The notes under the pieces are model-generated. The model was not told the origin of the DNA and made no database searches. It saw nothing but the letters and a program-made list of their open reading frames with translations. The position numbers and the translations under genes are program-made. This document shows, in pieces, positions 39,968 through 48,485 of a DNA stretch of 52,967 nucleotides. Source of the DNA: Bacteroidia bacterium (GTDB lineage: Bacteria > Bacteroidota > Bacteroidia > Chitinophagales > BACL12). How positions within the stretch are numbered: position 1 is the stretch's first letter; the number at the start of each line of letters is the position of its first letter. Where the stretch lies: NCBI GenBank assembly GCA_030432405.1, contig JAUIHG010000004.1, positions 1 through 52,967 on the forward strand. Direction: 5' to 3'.

Positions 39968-39983
39968 TTCGCCGGTAGGCGAA
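39968..39983. repeat. Palindrome TTCGCC-GGTA-GGCGAA after the transporter gene
   Basis: A 6-bp inverted repeat with a GGTA loop, 42 nt past the MFS stop, followed by AAAC rather than a T-tract. The core TTCGCCGGTAGGCG also occurs ahead of rplM (15139-15152). Confidence 0.55.
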
Positions 39984-40122
39984 AACAACACCAACCGGTG
40001 CTTAACAACCCGGCCGAAACCGCTTACGGCACGCCTGCGTAGGGATGTATACCTTCACCGCACCGTAGGTGAATCTTTTGGCGCGCCGTTTACTTGGGTG
40101 CGCTTTTTTGCCCATTGCGCGT

Positions 40123-41106
40123 ATGGCTTCCGATTCTGAGCAAACCCCCATGGACCTTGCCGTAGGCATCGACATTGGCGGCACCAATACGGCCGTGGGC
40201 CTGGTGGACCGCAGCGGTGCCGTGCTGGCCACCCAAAGCCTGCCCACACGTTCGTATCCCGACCCCGGAGATTTTGTGCGTTCAGTGGCCAATGTGGCCA
40301 AGGCCATGCTCAAGCGCATGGAACAGCCGGCAACGCTGGTGGGCATGGGCATCGGTGCGCCCAACGGCAACCATTACAAGGGCACGGTGGAATATGCGCC
40401 GAACCTGCAATGGAAGGGGGTCGTCCCGCTGGCAGACCTGTTCCAGGAACAGATGGATGTGCCGGTGTATCTGGACAACGACGCCAACGCTGCCACCACC
40501 GGCGAACGCATTTACGGCGCGGCGCAGGGCATGACCGATTTCATCATGATCACGCTTGGTACGGGCGTGGGGTCGGGCCTGGTGGCCAACGGCAAAATGA
40601 TCCGCGGGCACGACGGCTTTGCCGGAGAACTGGGCCACACCATTGTCATGCCGGAGGGCCGAACCTGCGGCTGCGGCCGCCGCGGCTGCCTGGAAACCTA
40701 CGTGAGTGCCACGGGCGTCAAACGGACCATCGTTGAGCGCCTCACGGAAACAGAAGACCCGAGCATCCTGCGTGCGTTGCAGCCCGCCCGCATCACCAGC
40801 AAGGACATTTACGATGCCGCCCAGTCCGGCGACCGCGTGGCCAGGGAAGCCTTCCTGGAAACCGGGCGCATCCTCGGCCTGGCCCTGGCCAACGCCGTGG
40901 CCTACACTTCGCCGGAGGCAATTGTGATTTTTGGCGGACTGGCCAAAGCCGGCGCGCTGTTGTTCGACCCCACCATCGAGCATTTTGAAGCCAACCTGTT
41001 GGCCGTCTACAAAGGCAAGGTCCGCATCATCCCCTCCGCACTGCCGGATTTCAACGCCGCCATCCTCGGCGCCAGCGCCATGGTCTGGCGCAGGCATCCG
41101 GAATGA
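40123..41106 (+). CDS. ROK-family sugar kinase (glucokinase-like)
   Basis: 327 residues from the ATG at 40123; an ATG at 40150 directly before LAVGIDIGGT is the alternative. The phosphate-binding motif AVGIDIGGTNTAVGLVD opens the protein. The ROK signature follows: MITLGTGVGSGLVANGKMI, then GFAGELGHTIV with the catalytic-site EXGH, then the zinc motif CGCGRRGCLETYVS. NDANAATTGERIYGAAQG supplies the catalytic Asp. It phosphorylates a hexose, plausibly glucose, mannose or GlcNAc delivered by the transporter upstream, since all three fall within ROK specificities. Sugar specificity is inferred from context. Confidence 0.92.
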   Translation: MASDSEQTPMDLAVGIDIGGTNTAVGLVDRSGAVLATQSLPTRSYPDPGDFVRSVANVAKAMLKRMEQPATLVGMGIGAPNGNHYKGTVEYAPNLQWKGVVPLADLFQEQMDVPVYLDNDANAATTGERIYGAAQGMTDFIMITLGTGVGSGLVANGKMIRGHDGFAGELGHTIVMPEGRTCGCGRRGCLETYVSATGVKRTIVERLTETEDPSILRALQPARITSKDIYDAAQSGDRVAREAFLETGRILGLALANAVAYTSPEAIVIFGGLAKAGALLFDPTIEHFEANLLAVYKGKVRIIPSALPDFNAAILGASAMVWRRHPE

Positions 41107-41173
41107 CCGCCCTGCGGGCGAAAACCCACCCCGAGCCGGTCCGCGCTTCTGCCCATTTGCCCAACCCCCAGCG

Positions 41174-42091
41174 ATGTCCTGTCCCCCCATCCAAGCCGAC
41201 TTGCAGGGCAAAACCGTGGTGGTCACCGGAGCCAGCAGCGGCATCGGCCTGGCCGCAGCACAACAATTGGCCGGCCTCGGCGCCCTAGTGCTGCTCGTTT
41301 GCCGCAGCCGGGAGCGGGGAGAAGCCGCCCAGGCACAGGTGGCCGAAGCCGGCGCGGCAACACCGCAGCTCTTTTTGGCCGACCTGGCCGAGCCCGAAGC
41401 CGTGCGCCGCGTCTGCACCGACATCCTGCAGGCCCATCCCCGCATTGACGCCCTGCTCAACAACGCGGGCTTCATGGGCTACCCCAAGCGCACCCTGACC
41501 GAAGAGGGCATCGAGGCCACCCTGGCCACCAACCACCTCGGCTACGCGCGCATGTGCCTGGGGCTGATGCCCGCTTTGCGCGCTGCTGCTTCCGCCTCCG
41601 GCGAAGCCAGGATTGCCAACGTCTCCTCTGCCACCCACCGTATGGCATCGGCCCGGCGCAACTGGTCGGATTGGGCCTTCGCCGAAGGCTATGCCCCCAT
41701 GCGGGCCTATGCGCGCTCCAAGCTGATGAACGTGGTGTTTACCCGGGAGCTGGCCCGACGCCTGCAGGGCAGCGGCATTGCCGTCAATGCGCTGCATCCG
41801 GGCATGGTGTATACCGGTGTGGCGCGTACCTGGCCACGCTGGTTCAGAATCCTGTTCGAGGTCGGACGTCCCTTCATGGCTTCGCCTGAAAAGGGCGCGC
41901 GCACGAGCGTGTATGTGGTGGCTTCGCCGGCCCTGGCCGGCAAAACGGGCGGCTTTTACGGCCGTTGCCGGGAGGAAAAGAGCGCCCATTGGAGCGGGGA
42001 GGAAGAAGCACAACGCTTGCTTTGGACAGACACCGCTCGCTGGATGGGTGTGGACGAAAACTGGACCGATACGTCGGAAATGGCCCGCTGA
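41174..42091 (+). CDS. Short-chain dehydrogenase/reductase (retinol-dehydrogenase-like)
   Basis: 305 residues from the ATG at 41174. Classical SDR motifs: TGASSGIG cofactor loop after KTVVV, NNAGFMG, the catalytic Ser in NVSSATH, and YxxxK in AYARSKLMN, followed by NALHPGMVYTGV. The RSRERGEAA segment after the second strand suggests NADP(H). Its best resemblance is to retinol-dehydrogenase and WW-domain-oxidoreductase-like SDRs, where the substrate varies widely. A GCCTTCG-C-CGAAGGC palindrome (41675-41689) is embedded in the gene. No obvious link to the sugar locus apart from strand and 67-nt spacing. Confidence 0.9.
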   Translation: MSCPPIQADLQGKTVVVTGASSGIGLAAAQQLAGLGALVLLVCRSRERGEAAQAQVAEAGAATPQLFLADLAEPEAVRRVCTDILQAHPRIDALLNNAGFMGYPKRTLTEEGIEATLATNHLGYARMCLGLMPALRAAASASGEARIANVSSATHRMASARRNWSDWAFAEGYAPMRAYARSKLMNVVFTRELARRLQGSGIAVNALHPGMVYTGVARTWPRWFRILFEVGRPFMASPEKGARTSVYVVASPALAGKTGGFYGRCREEKSAHWSGEEEAQRLLWTDTARWMGVDENWTDTSEMAR

Positions 42092-42183
42092 GCGGCCAAG
42101 GGCTCTGCAGGCCTGTGGAGGGGCCATGCCCTGAAGTATCTTGTGCAGACGTCCCGGCGCTTAGGCGTTCGGTGTATTGCGCC

Positions 42184-45100
42184 ATGTTCCGTGCCTATTT
42201 TGATTTCCGGTTGGTGTTCGGCGTCCTACTGGGCGCCGCAATGGCGCTCTTGGGTCCGGTGCAGCTCCAGGCGCAGACGTTCCGCTTTGAACGTTTTTCG
42301 GTCAACGATGGCCTGGCCTCCAGCACGGTGTTTGACATCGCCCAGGACGGCAATGGCGTGATCTGGGTGGCCACCGAGTTGGGTCTATGCCGCTTCAACG
42401 GCTCCCGCTTTCAAAGCTTTGGCGTGTTGGACGGCCTGCCGGGCAACGCCATCTACGAATTGGACATCGATTCGCGAGACCGGGTATGGCTTTCCACGTT
42501 CAGCCACGCTGGTTATTGGCACGACCGGCGTTTCCACCGCGTTCCACTGGAAGCCGCCGGGCTGGATGGCCGGGTCAGTTCCATGGTGCCTGACCAGCAG
42601 GAACACTATTGGTTCAGCGGATCCGGAGCTATATGGCGTGCACAGGATACGGTCGTGGAAATGTTCCGCCTGGACGGCGAAAACGAAAACCAGCGGATGC
42701 GCAGCATTGGCCTCATCCAAGGCGACAGCATTTGGATGCTTTCCGGTGACCATGTGGATCGGTGGGACGGCAAGCGGCTGGAACGGATGTTTGAAACTCC
42801 TGCCTACATGTCCCGGGTGTGGATGCTGCAGGACCCACAGGGCTTAGACTACTTGGTAACCAGCATAGGCATTTGGCAACGCAGCCGGACTGCCACCGGA
42901 CGGGACACCTTTGTGCAGACGCTGCCGGAGCTTTCCCGTTTTTTGACGGATTCGGTCCGGGCTTCCACCGTATTCATCGACCCGGAAGGGCATTGGTGGA
43001 TCGGCACCTTTGATGCCGGGTTGTGGTATGTGGCCGCCGAAGACCTCGAGACCGGAAAGGCCAGGCAATACCTGGAAGAGGCATCGGTGCAGGTCGTCTT
43101 TCAGGACCGCGACGACAATTTGTGGATTGGCACGCAGTCGCGTGGGCTCTACCTGCTCAGTTACCGTGCCCGAAGGGTAGGCAACCTGCGCGGGAATCCG
43201 CCCGAAAGGCTGGCCGAAGCCTTCCGGAAAAGCGTACGTGGTGCGGACGGCATTTACTGGGTGGGCCGGCAGAAGCGACGCCTCAGTTGTGTGGTGGGCC
43301 TGCACCCCAATGGAGATTCGGTCGTGGTCCCCAGCGTGGGCCGGATTTTCGAGGCCAGTAGGGGGCCGGGCAACAGCGTACTGCTGGGTACCACCAAGGG
43401 CCTCTTTCAGGTGGACTGGGAAAGCGCGCAGCGCATCGGAGCCATGGAAGGGCAGCACCGCAATGTGGTAGCCGCAGCAGTTCTGGAACAATTGGCGGTG
43501 TTCCCGGTGCCTACCCGAACCCTTTGGCACGATAGCCTATCCGGGGAGACCTGGTTTTACAGCATGTCGGGCATGCACCGCCTGTGGCCGGATGGCCGGC
43601 TGGACACCCTTCGGGCGAATGCTCCTGCCCGCAACATGCTGGTCAGCGACATCACCGGGGTTGCCGGTGGTGGACGCGTGTGGTGGAGCAGCTATGGACG
43701 CGGCCTCTTCCTTTACGATGGCGATAGCCTGCAGCGGTTTGGCCTGGAACTGGGCCTGAACAGCACGAGCCTCATTGGGGTATGGCTGGACAAGCGTGGT
43801 GCGGTGTGGACCATCGGCTCCAACGGCGTGAACCGCATTGAGGGCCTGCCCGGGCCTTCGCCGAAGGTGTACAGCTTGTATGAAGACGACGGATTGGTCA
43901 TGGGCGAAGTGCGCGACGGCTTCCTGCAAGACGATACGGTTTGGCTGCGCACCAACGCGGGCCTGACCTACTTCCCCGCGGACCTGATCGACCGGCAGCC
44001 GCTGTCCGAACCGGGCATTGAAATGGACCGGATCCTGATCAGCGACCGCGACACCACCATCCTGCCGGAATACGTGTTGAACTACCGGCAGAACGACCTA
44101 GAGCTCGCCTTTTCCGCAGTGGCCTTCACGGATTCCCGCCAGGTGCGCTACCATTACCGCGTGCTCGGTTTGGACGACGAGTGGCAGGTCAGCGCCTTTG
44201 GCGAAATCCGTTTGAGCAAGCTTTCGCCGGGGACCTATACGGTAGAGGTTCTGGCCATGGACGTCTATGGTATGCAGTCCCGACAGCCTTTGCGCACGGT
44301 ATTCCGCATCCGCCCGGCGTGGTGGCAGCGGCCCATTGCACAGGCAGGCGGTGGTTTGTTTTTGCTTTTGATGACCGGGGGTGTGGTCAATGCTGTGGCC
44401 CGCCGTCGCGCGCGCCAGCGCGAAGACCGCCTGATTCTGGAAAAGCAATTGGCCGAAACCGAGCAAAAGGCCCTTCGGGCACAGATGAACCCGCATTTCA
44501 TCTACAATGTGCTCAATTCCATCCAGCAGTTTGTGCTGCGCAACGACACGGAAGCGGCCCTGGATTACCTGGCGGAGTTTGGCGATCTCATTCGGCGGAG
44601 CTTTGAGAATTCCAAGCGCATGGCCATTCCGCTGAAAGATGAAATTGATTTTTTGCGTACCTATTTGATGCTGGAAAAGATGCGGTTCGACGAGGAGTTG
44701 GACTATCAAATCGATGTAGAAGGGTCAATTGACATCCATAAAACCTTTGTACCTTCCTTGCTGATTCAGCCCTTTGTCGAGAATTCGGTCCGGCATGGAC
44801 TTCGGCATCGCGATGGGGGTGGACGCATTGAGGTTGCTTTCTACATGGAACCCCTTCCAGCAGAAGCACAGGAAGCCTTGCCGCGCCGCAACCCCACGCA
44901 AGCAAAGCCAAACCGCTACAAACGGTTCTGCCTGGTATGCCGGATTGAGGACAACGGCGTGGGCATTGATGAAGACGTGGCGCGCAGAGCCTGGATGGCG
45001 GAGGAACACCGGGCTACGGGTATGGCCATTACGCGCAACCGCCTGGAATTATTCAACCGGGTAAGCGCCGTTCGTGTGGGGATGGAGGTGACCAACCTCC

Positions 45101-45246
45101 AGCAGGAAGGGAGAATGGGCACCCGGGTCGTATTGACAATTCCAATTTTGGAAGAAGAACAAACGCGGGCGACCGATGCCAACAAGCCAGACCATCCGCT
45201 CGGTGATCGTCGAAGACGAGCGCAAGAGCCGGGATTTTCTTCGTGA
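42184..45246 (+). CDS. Propeller-sensor histidine kinase (LytS/YpdA-type His_kinase family)
   Basis: 1020 residues. Signal sequence (ends near PVQLQAQTF), then a periplasmic two-component-regulator propeller (about residues 35-620; blades such as GNGVIWVATELGLCRFNG and RDDNLWIGTQSRGLYLLS). A Y_Y_Y-type beta-sandwich follows (about 620-710, with YHYRVLGLDDEWQ), then one membrane helix (about 720-740). The cytoplasmic kinase has His771 in QMNPHFIYNVLNSIQQFVL and an ATPase domain with PFVENSVRHGL and DNGVGID. This architecture without a HisKA domain is common in Bacteroidota and signals to LytTR regulators. The frame overlaps the regulator gene by 71 nt, adding an unusual Arg-rich tail. A TATCTTGT at about 42135 may be the promoter. 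Confidence 0.92.
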   Translation: MFRAYFDFRLVFGVLLGAAMALLGPVQLQAQTFRFERFSVNDGLASSTVFDIAQDGNGVIWVATELGLCRFNGSRFQSFGVLDGLPGNAIYELDIDSRDRVWLSTFSHAGYWHDRRFHRVPLEAAGLDGRVSSMVPDQQEHYWFSGSGAIWRAQDTVVEMFRLDGENENQRMRSIGLIQGDSIWMLSGDHVDRWDGKRLERMFETPAYMSRVWMLQDPQGLDYLVTSIGIWQRSRTATGRDTFVQTLPELSRFLTDSVRASTVFIDPEGHWWIGTFDAGLWYVAAEDLETGKARQYLEEASVQVVFQDRDDNLWIGTQSRGLYLLSYRARRVGNLRGNPPERLAEAFRKSVRGADGIYWVGRQKRRLSCVVGLHPNGDSVVVPSVGRIFEASRGPGNSVLLGTTKGLFQVDWESAQRIGAMEGQHRNVVAAAVLEQLAVFPVPTRTLWHDSLSGETWFYSMSGMHRLWPDGRLDTLRANAPARNMLVSDITGVAGGGRVWWSSYGRGLFLYDGDSLQRFGLELGLNSTSLIGVWLDKRGAVWTIGSNGVNRIEGLPGPSPKVYSLYEDDGLVMGEVRDGFLQDDTVWLRTNAGLTYFPADLIDRQPLSEPGIEMDRILISDRDTTILPEYVLNYRQNDLELAFSAVAFTDSRQVRYHYRVLGLDDEWQVSAFGEIRLSKLSPGTYTVEVLAMDVYGMQSRQPLRTVFRIRPAWWQRPIAQAGGGLFLLLMTGGVVNAVARRRARQREDRLILEKQLAETEQKALRAQMNPHFIYNVLNSIQQFVLRNDTEAALDYLAEFGDLIRRSFENSKRMAIPLKDEIDFLRTYLMLEKMRFDEELDYQIDVEGSIDIHKTFVPSLLIQPFVENSVRHGLRHRDGGGRIEVAFYMEPLPAEAQEALPRRNPTQAKPNRYKRFCLVCRIEDNGVGIDEDVARRAWMAEEHRATGMAITRNRLELFNRVSAVRVGMEVTNLQQEGRMGTRVVLTIPILEEEQTRATDANKPDHPLGDRRRRAQEPGFSS

Positions 45247-45937
45247 ACTGCTGCAGCGCTATTGTCCGGACGTCGAAGTGATCGGCGAGGCAGACAGTGT
45301 GGATGCCGCCGAACCACTGATTCGGGACGTAGCCCCTGACCTCGTCTTCTTGGACGTGGAGATGCCGGGCAACGACGGGTTCAGTTTGCTGGAGCGCATG
45401 GACCCCATCGATTTTGATGTGGTGTTTGTCACGGCCTTTGACCAATACGCGGTCAAGGCTTTTGAGTATTCCGCGGCCGATTATGTGCTCAAGCCAGTGC
45501 GCGTGGCCAAACTCAAGGCCGCCGTGCAGAAGGTCCGCAACCGCAACGGGCGCCCGGCACCGAGCATGCAGCTGGAGGCCCTTCGGGCGAACACGGGTCC
45601 CGAGCCGCGGCGCATCGTCCTGCCCACGCAGGAAGGCTACCAGTTCCTGGAATTAGCCGACATTGTGCGCTGCTCCGCCGACAGCAACTATACCTATTTC
45701 CACCTCAAAAATGCCCAGCCGGTCCTGGTGTCCAAGACCTTGAAACATGTGGAGGAGTTGCTCGGCGACCGCGATTTTTTCCGCATTCACCAAAGCCACC
45801 TTATCAACCTGCAGCACCTGCACAAATACCTGCGCGGCAAAGGCGGAGGCCAGGTGGAAATGGCCGATGGTGCTTTGCTGGACGTGAGTGTTCGCCGGAA
45901 AACGGCGCTGCTGGACCGGATCCGGCAAATGGGGTGA
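45176..45937 (+). CDS. LytTR-family response regulator
   Basis: 253 residues. Receiver domain: SVIVEDERKSRD with acidic pocket Glu13/Asp14, phospho-acceptor Asp60 in LVFLDVEMPGNDGF, Thr in VVFVTAFDQYAVKAFE, Lys in DYVLKPVR. The LytTR DNA-binding domain (about 145-253) has LPTQEGYQFLELADIVRCSA and FFRIHQSHLINLQHLHKY. It is the cognate regulator of the kinase whose gene it overlaps. The ATG at 45176 is favoured because IRSVIVEDE must be preceded by a few residues and no later start leaves the first strand intact. Confidence 0.94.
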   Translation: MPTSQTIRSVIVEDERKSRDFLRELLQRYCPDVEVIGEADSVDAAEPLIRDVAPDLVFLDVEMPGNDGFSLLERMDPIDFDVVFVTAFDQYAVKAFEYSAADYVLKPVRVAKLKAAVQKVRNRNGRPAPSMQLEALRANTGPEPRRIVLPTQEGYQFLELADIVRCSADSNYTYFHLKNAQPVLVSKTLKHVEELLGDRDFFRIHQSHLINLQHLHKYLRGKGGGQVEMADGALLDVSVRRKTALLDRIRQMG

Positions 45938-45997
45938 GCCTGTTTGCCCTGTTTGTGGCGTTGATGGTAGATATACTGATTTGAAACAGCTTTTTCG

Positions 45998-46840
45998 ATG
46001 AAAACACGCTTAAAGGGGCGGTGGTCTTTTCCATGGTTTTTTGTTTTTCTGTTTGTCGCCTTTTGCAGTGCATGCGGTGACAAGCTGGAACTGGAGGGCC
46101 CCACGTCTATGCAGCGCTTCACGGTAAACTCCGATTCAGTCGGAGATGCGTTTGATGTGCAGCTCTTTCGCCAGGATGCCCTGATTTCCATTCCCACAGT
46201 TCCGGCCATCATTCTCCTGGACGGCGGATGGTATTACGACGATGTTGTGCAAGCAGCCAATGCGCGTTTTGCACCTCAGGATCATCGTGGATTTTCCATT
46301 GTCGGGCTGGGCTATTCCGGGGATGCCGACAGCAAGCGCTTTCGCGACTATACCGTACCTGCCGATCCGGAATACGGTTCCGGGAACGGCGGCGGAGCGG
46401 CATTTCTGGATTTTTTAGCCCACGAGTTGCTTCCGCTGCTCGCCAACGAATTCTTTATTGATACCAGCAAGGTTGTAATAGCCGGGCACTCGCTGGGCGG
46501 CTACTTTTCCACCTATGCCATGCTACACCCGGAGCAGAGCCCCTTTGATGGGCACATCGCGGTGAGTCCTTCTTTGTGGTGGAACGAACGGTCCATTTTT
46601 GAAGCTGAAGCCGCCTACGCACCTACTGCCAGCGATGTGCCTTCCAAAGTCTTTTTTTCCGCAGGCCTGCACGAACCGCCTTCCATGACCATTCTCTGTC
46701 AGGAAATGGAAGCGCGCATGCGGGAACGCGGCATCTCCGGTTTGCAGATTGGGTCTGCATACTATGAACGTGCAAGCCATAGCCAAACGCCCGTTGAGGG
46801 CTTTCTGGATGGTATGGCCTTTTACCTAGACCTGCAATGA
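45998..46840 (+). CDS. Alpha/beta-hydrolase (esterase D / siderophore-esterase-like) lipoprotein
   Basis: 280 residues. The signal sequence ends FVAFCSACGD, giving a possible lipidated Cys. The alpha/beta hydrolase core shows PAIILLDGGWYYDD, the nucleophile elbow VVIAGHSLGGYFSTYAML, SPSLWWNE (typical of the ferri-siderophore/esterase D group), and a C-terminal His in YERASHSQTPVEGF. It may hydrolyse esters in the envelope; the substrate is unknown. Its stop overlaps the next start by four bases, so the two are a pair. The 60 nt before it may include a TATACTGATTTG promoter-like sequence. Confidence 0.85.
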   Translation: MKTRLKGRWSFPWFFVFLFVAFCSACGDKLELEGPTSMQRFTVNSDSVGDAFDVQLFRQDALISIPTVPAIILLDGGWYYDDVVQAANARFAPQDHRGFSIVGLGYSGDADSKRFRDYTVPADPEYGSGNGGGAAFLDFLAHELLPLLANEFFIDTSKVVIAGHSLGGYFSTYAMLHPEQSPFDGHIAVSPSLWWNERSIFEAEAAYAPTASDVPSKVFFSAGLHEPPSMTILCQEMEARMRERGISGLQIGSAYYERASHSQTPVEGFLDGMAFYLDLQ

Positions 46841-47487
46841 AGAAGCATTTCAGCATGCAGTGGGCGTTTTTGGTTGTGATGATGCTCCACTGCAGCAAAC
46901 TGGCGGCGCAATCACCCTCAGCGCAAGACGGTGATGTGGACGCTGCGCCGGATCGCATCGGAGCCTGGGCATGGATGGCGCATGCGCTGATCGAACCGTC
47001 GGAAAACGAACGGTATGGGCTTCAGGCGGCGGTCACCCGGCGGGTGTGGGTTTCGCCGTCAGGCGTATATGCGCTGCATGCCGGGCTGGGAGGTGATGCC
47101 TACGTACAGGACGAGCGCATTTTTGAGGTGGTCAAGGGCCATACGCGGGTGTTTATGCCGACTGCCGTGGTGGACCAACGTTTTGCATTTGCATTGTGGG
47201 ATCAGCCGCTTGCGCTTGCCCTTACCGCTTATGCCGGGGCGGCATTCCGGACCACGGATGCGCGGGTGGACGATCCGGTGTTGGGCATCAACCGGGACAT
47301 CAACACCCAGACCAGCTATTTCGCCTTGGGGCTGTGGTGGCAGGCCAGTGTGGCCCTGAACGAGAGGCTTTGGCTGCAGGCCATCGTGAAAACCGACCTT
47401 TCCCGTTTGGTGGATGCCGATTTTCCGGCTGTATTCAATGAGCAACCGGGCATCCTGTTTGGCGTCGGCGTACGGCAGACCTGGTAA
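46837..47487 (+). CDS. Predicted outer-membrane or periplasmic beta-rich protein
   Basis: 216 residues with signal peptide MKKHFSMQWAFLVVMMLHCSKLAAQ. The mature part is dominated by alternating aromatic/hydrophobic strands (RYGLQAAVTRRVWVSP, FAFALWDQPLALALTAYAGAAF, FALGLWWQASVALNERLWLQAIVKTDLSR) and ends with an aromatic residue (GVGVRQTW), as beta-barrels do. No family recognised. It is coupled by an ATGA overlap to the esterase-like lipoprotein and converges on the MscS gene with only 6 nt between the stops. Confidence 0.75.
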   Translation: MKKHFSMQWAFLVVMMLHCSKLAAQSPSAQDGDVDAAPDRIGAWAWMAHALIEPSENERYGLQAAVTRRVWVSPSGVYALHAGLGGDAYVQDERIFEVVKGHTRVFMPTAVVDQRFAFALWDQPLALALTAYAGAAFRTTDARVDDPVLGINRDINTQTSYFALGLWWQASVALNERLWLQAIVKTDLSRLVDADFPAVFNEQPGILFGVGVRQTW

Positions 47488-47493
47488 GTCTGT

Positions 47494-48354
47494 TCACGTT
47501 TCTTCCTCCTGTGTAGGCGGCAGCATGCGGAAGTCCATTTTCGGGACGGTGAGTTCGCGCTGCGGGAAGGGGATTTTGATGTGGTTTTCGCGGAAACGTT
47601 TATCGACGGCAAAACGCAGGTCGCTTTGGATGTCGACAATGCGCTGCATCTGGTCGCTCCAGAAATGCAATTCAAAATCCAGGCTGGAGTCACCGAATCC
47701 GGTAAACCGAACAAAAGGCGCGGGTTTGTCGCGCACCCCGGCATGTTCCAGGGCGCATTCCACCAACAGGCGTTCCACCAGGCGCGTATCCGAACCGTAC
47801 GCCACGCCCACACTGATCCAATAGCGGATGAAGGTGTTGCCCGATGACATGTTGATCACGTTTTCGTTCGTGATCTTGCTGTTGGGAACAATCATGGCAA
47901 TCCGTCGGCGCGTCAGGATGGTGGAGGTCCGCATCCCGATTTTGAGCACGCGGCCTTCCATGTCGTCCATCTGCAGCCAATCGCCCTTTTTAATGGAGCC
48001 CTCCACCAACAGGATGATGCCCGACATGAAGTCGTTGAAGGTTTGCTGCAGCCCGATGCCCACACCGACCAACAGGGCCGCACCGGCGGCGTAGAGCACC
48101 GTGATTTTGATGCCGGCCGTCTCGATGGCCAGCAAAAAGGCAACGACGTAAATGAAGTATTTGATCAGTTGCCCAACGGCAAACTGACGGCCCTCATCCA
48201 CCCGGCGGCGCTTGAAATAGCGCTTGAGGATGGTGCGCTTCAGGATGATGTACAGCACCCGCGCCAGGAACAGCACCAGCAACGCAGCCAACAGGTTGCC
48301 CAGTTGGAGCGAATAGGTCCCGACCTTGAAAATGGTCCATTCCAGAAATTCCAT
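47494..48354 (-). CDS. MscS-family mechanosensitive ion channel
   Basis: 286 residues. Three membrane helices, the last being the pore-lining TM3 with GAALLVGVGIGLQQTFNDFM followed by SGIILLVEGSIKKGDW. The MscS beta domain (MEGRVLKIGMRTSTILTRRR, IAMIVPNSKI) and C-terminal alpha/beta domain (ISVGVAYGSDTRLVERLLVE to FRENHIKIPFPQRE) are complete. It protects cells from hypo-osmotic shock by opening under membrane tension. It is monocistronic as far as can be seen, convergent with the preceding gene. Confidence 0.94.
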   Translation of the reverse strand: MEFLEWTIFKVGTYSLQLGNLLAALLVLFLARVLYIILKRTILKRYFKRRRVDEGRQFAVGQLIKYFIYVVAFLLAIETAGIKITVLYAAGAALLVGVGIGLQQTFNDFMSGIILLVEGSIKKGDWLQMDDMEGRVLKIGMRTSTILTRRRIAMIVPNSKITNENVINMSSGNTFIRYWISVGVAYGSDTRLVERLLVECALEHAGVRDKPAPFVRFTGFGDSSLDFELHFWSDQMQRIVDIQSDLRFAVDKRFRENHIKIPFPQRELTVPKMDFRMLPPTQEEET

Positions 48355-48485
48355 AGCAGGGATCGAAGCTACGGTCTGCGGAACAGGGGCAAAAATGCCC
48401 TGGACCGCTCGTGGGGTGTTTGCAGGCGGGTGCTGTAGGTAGGCCCGCAGGCCGGGGTTGTGCCTTCGCGCCGCTCAGTATGATA

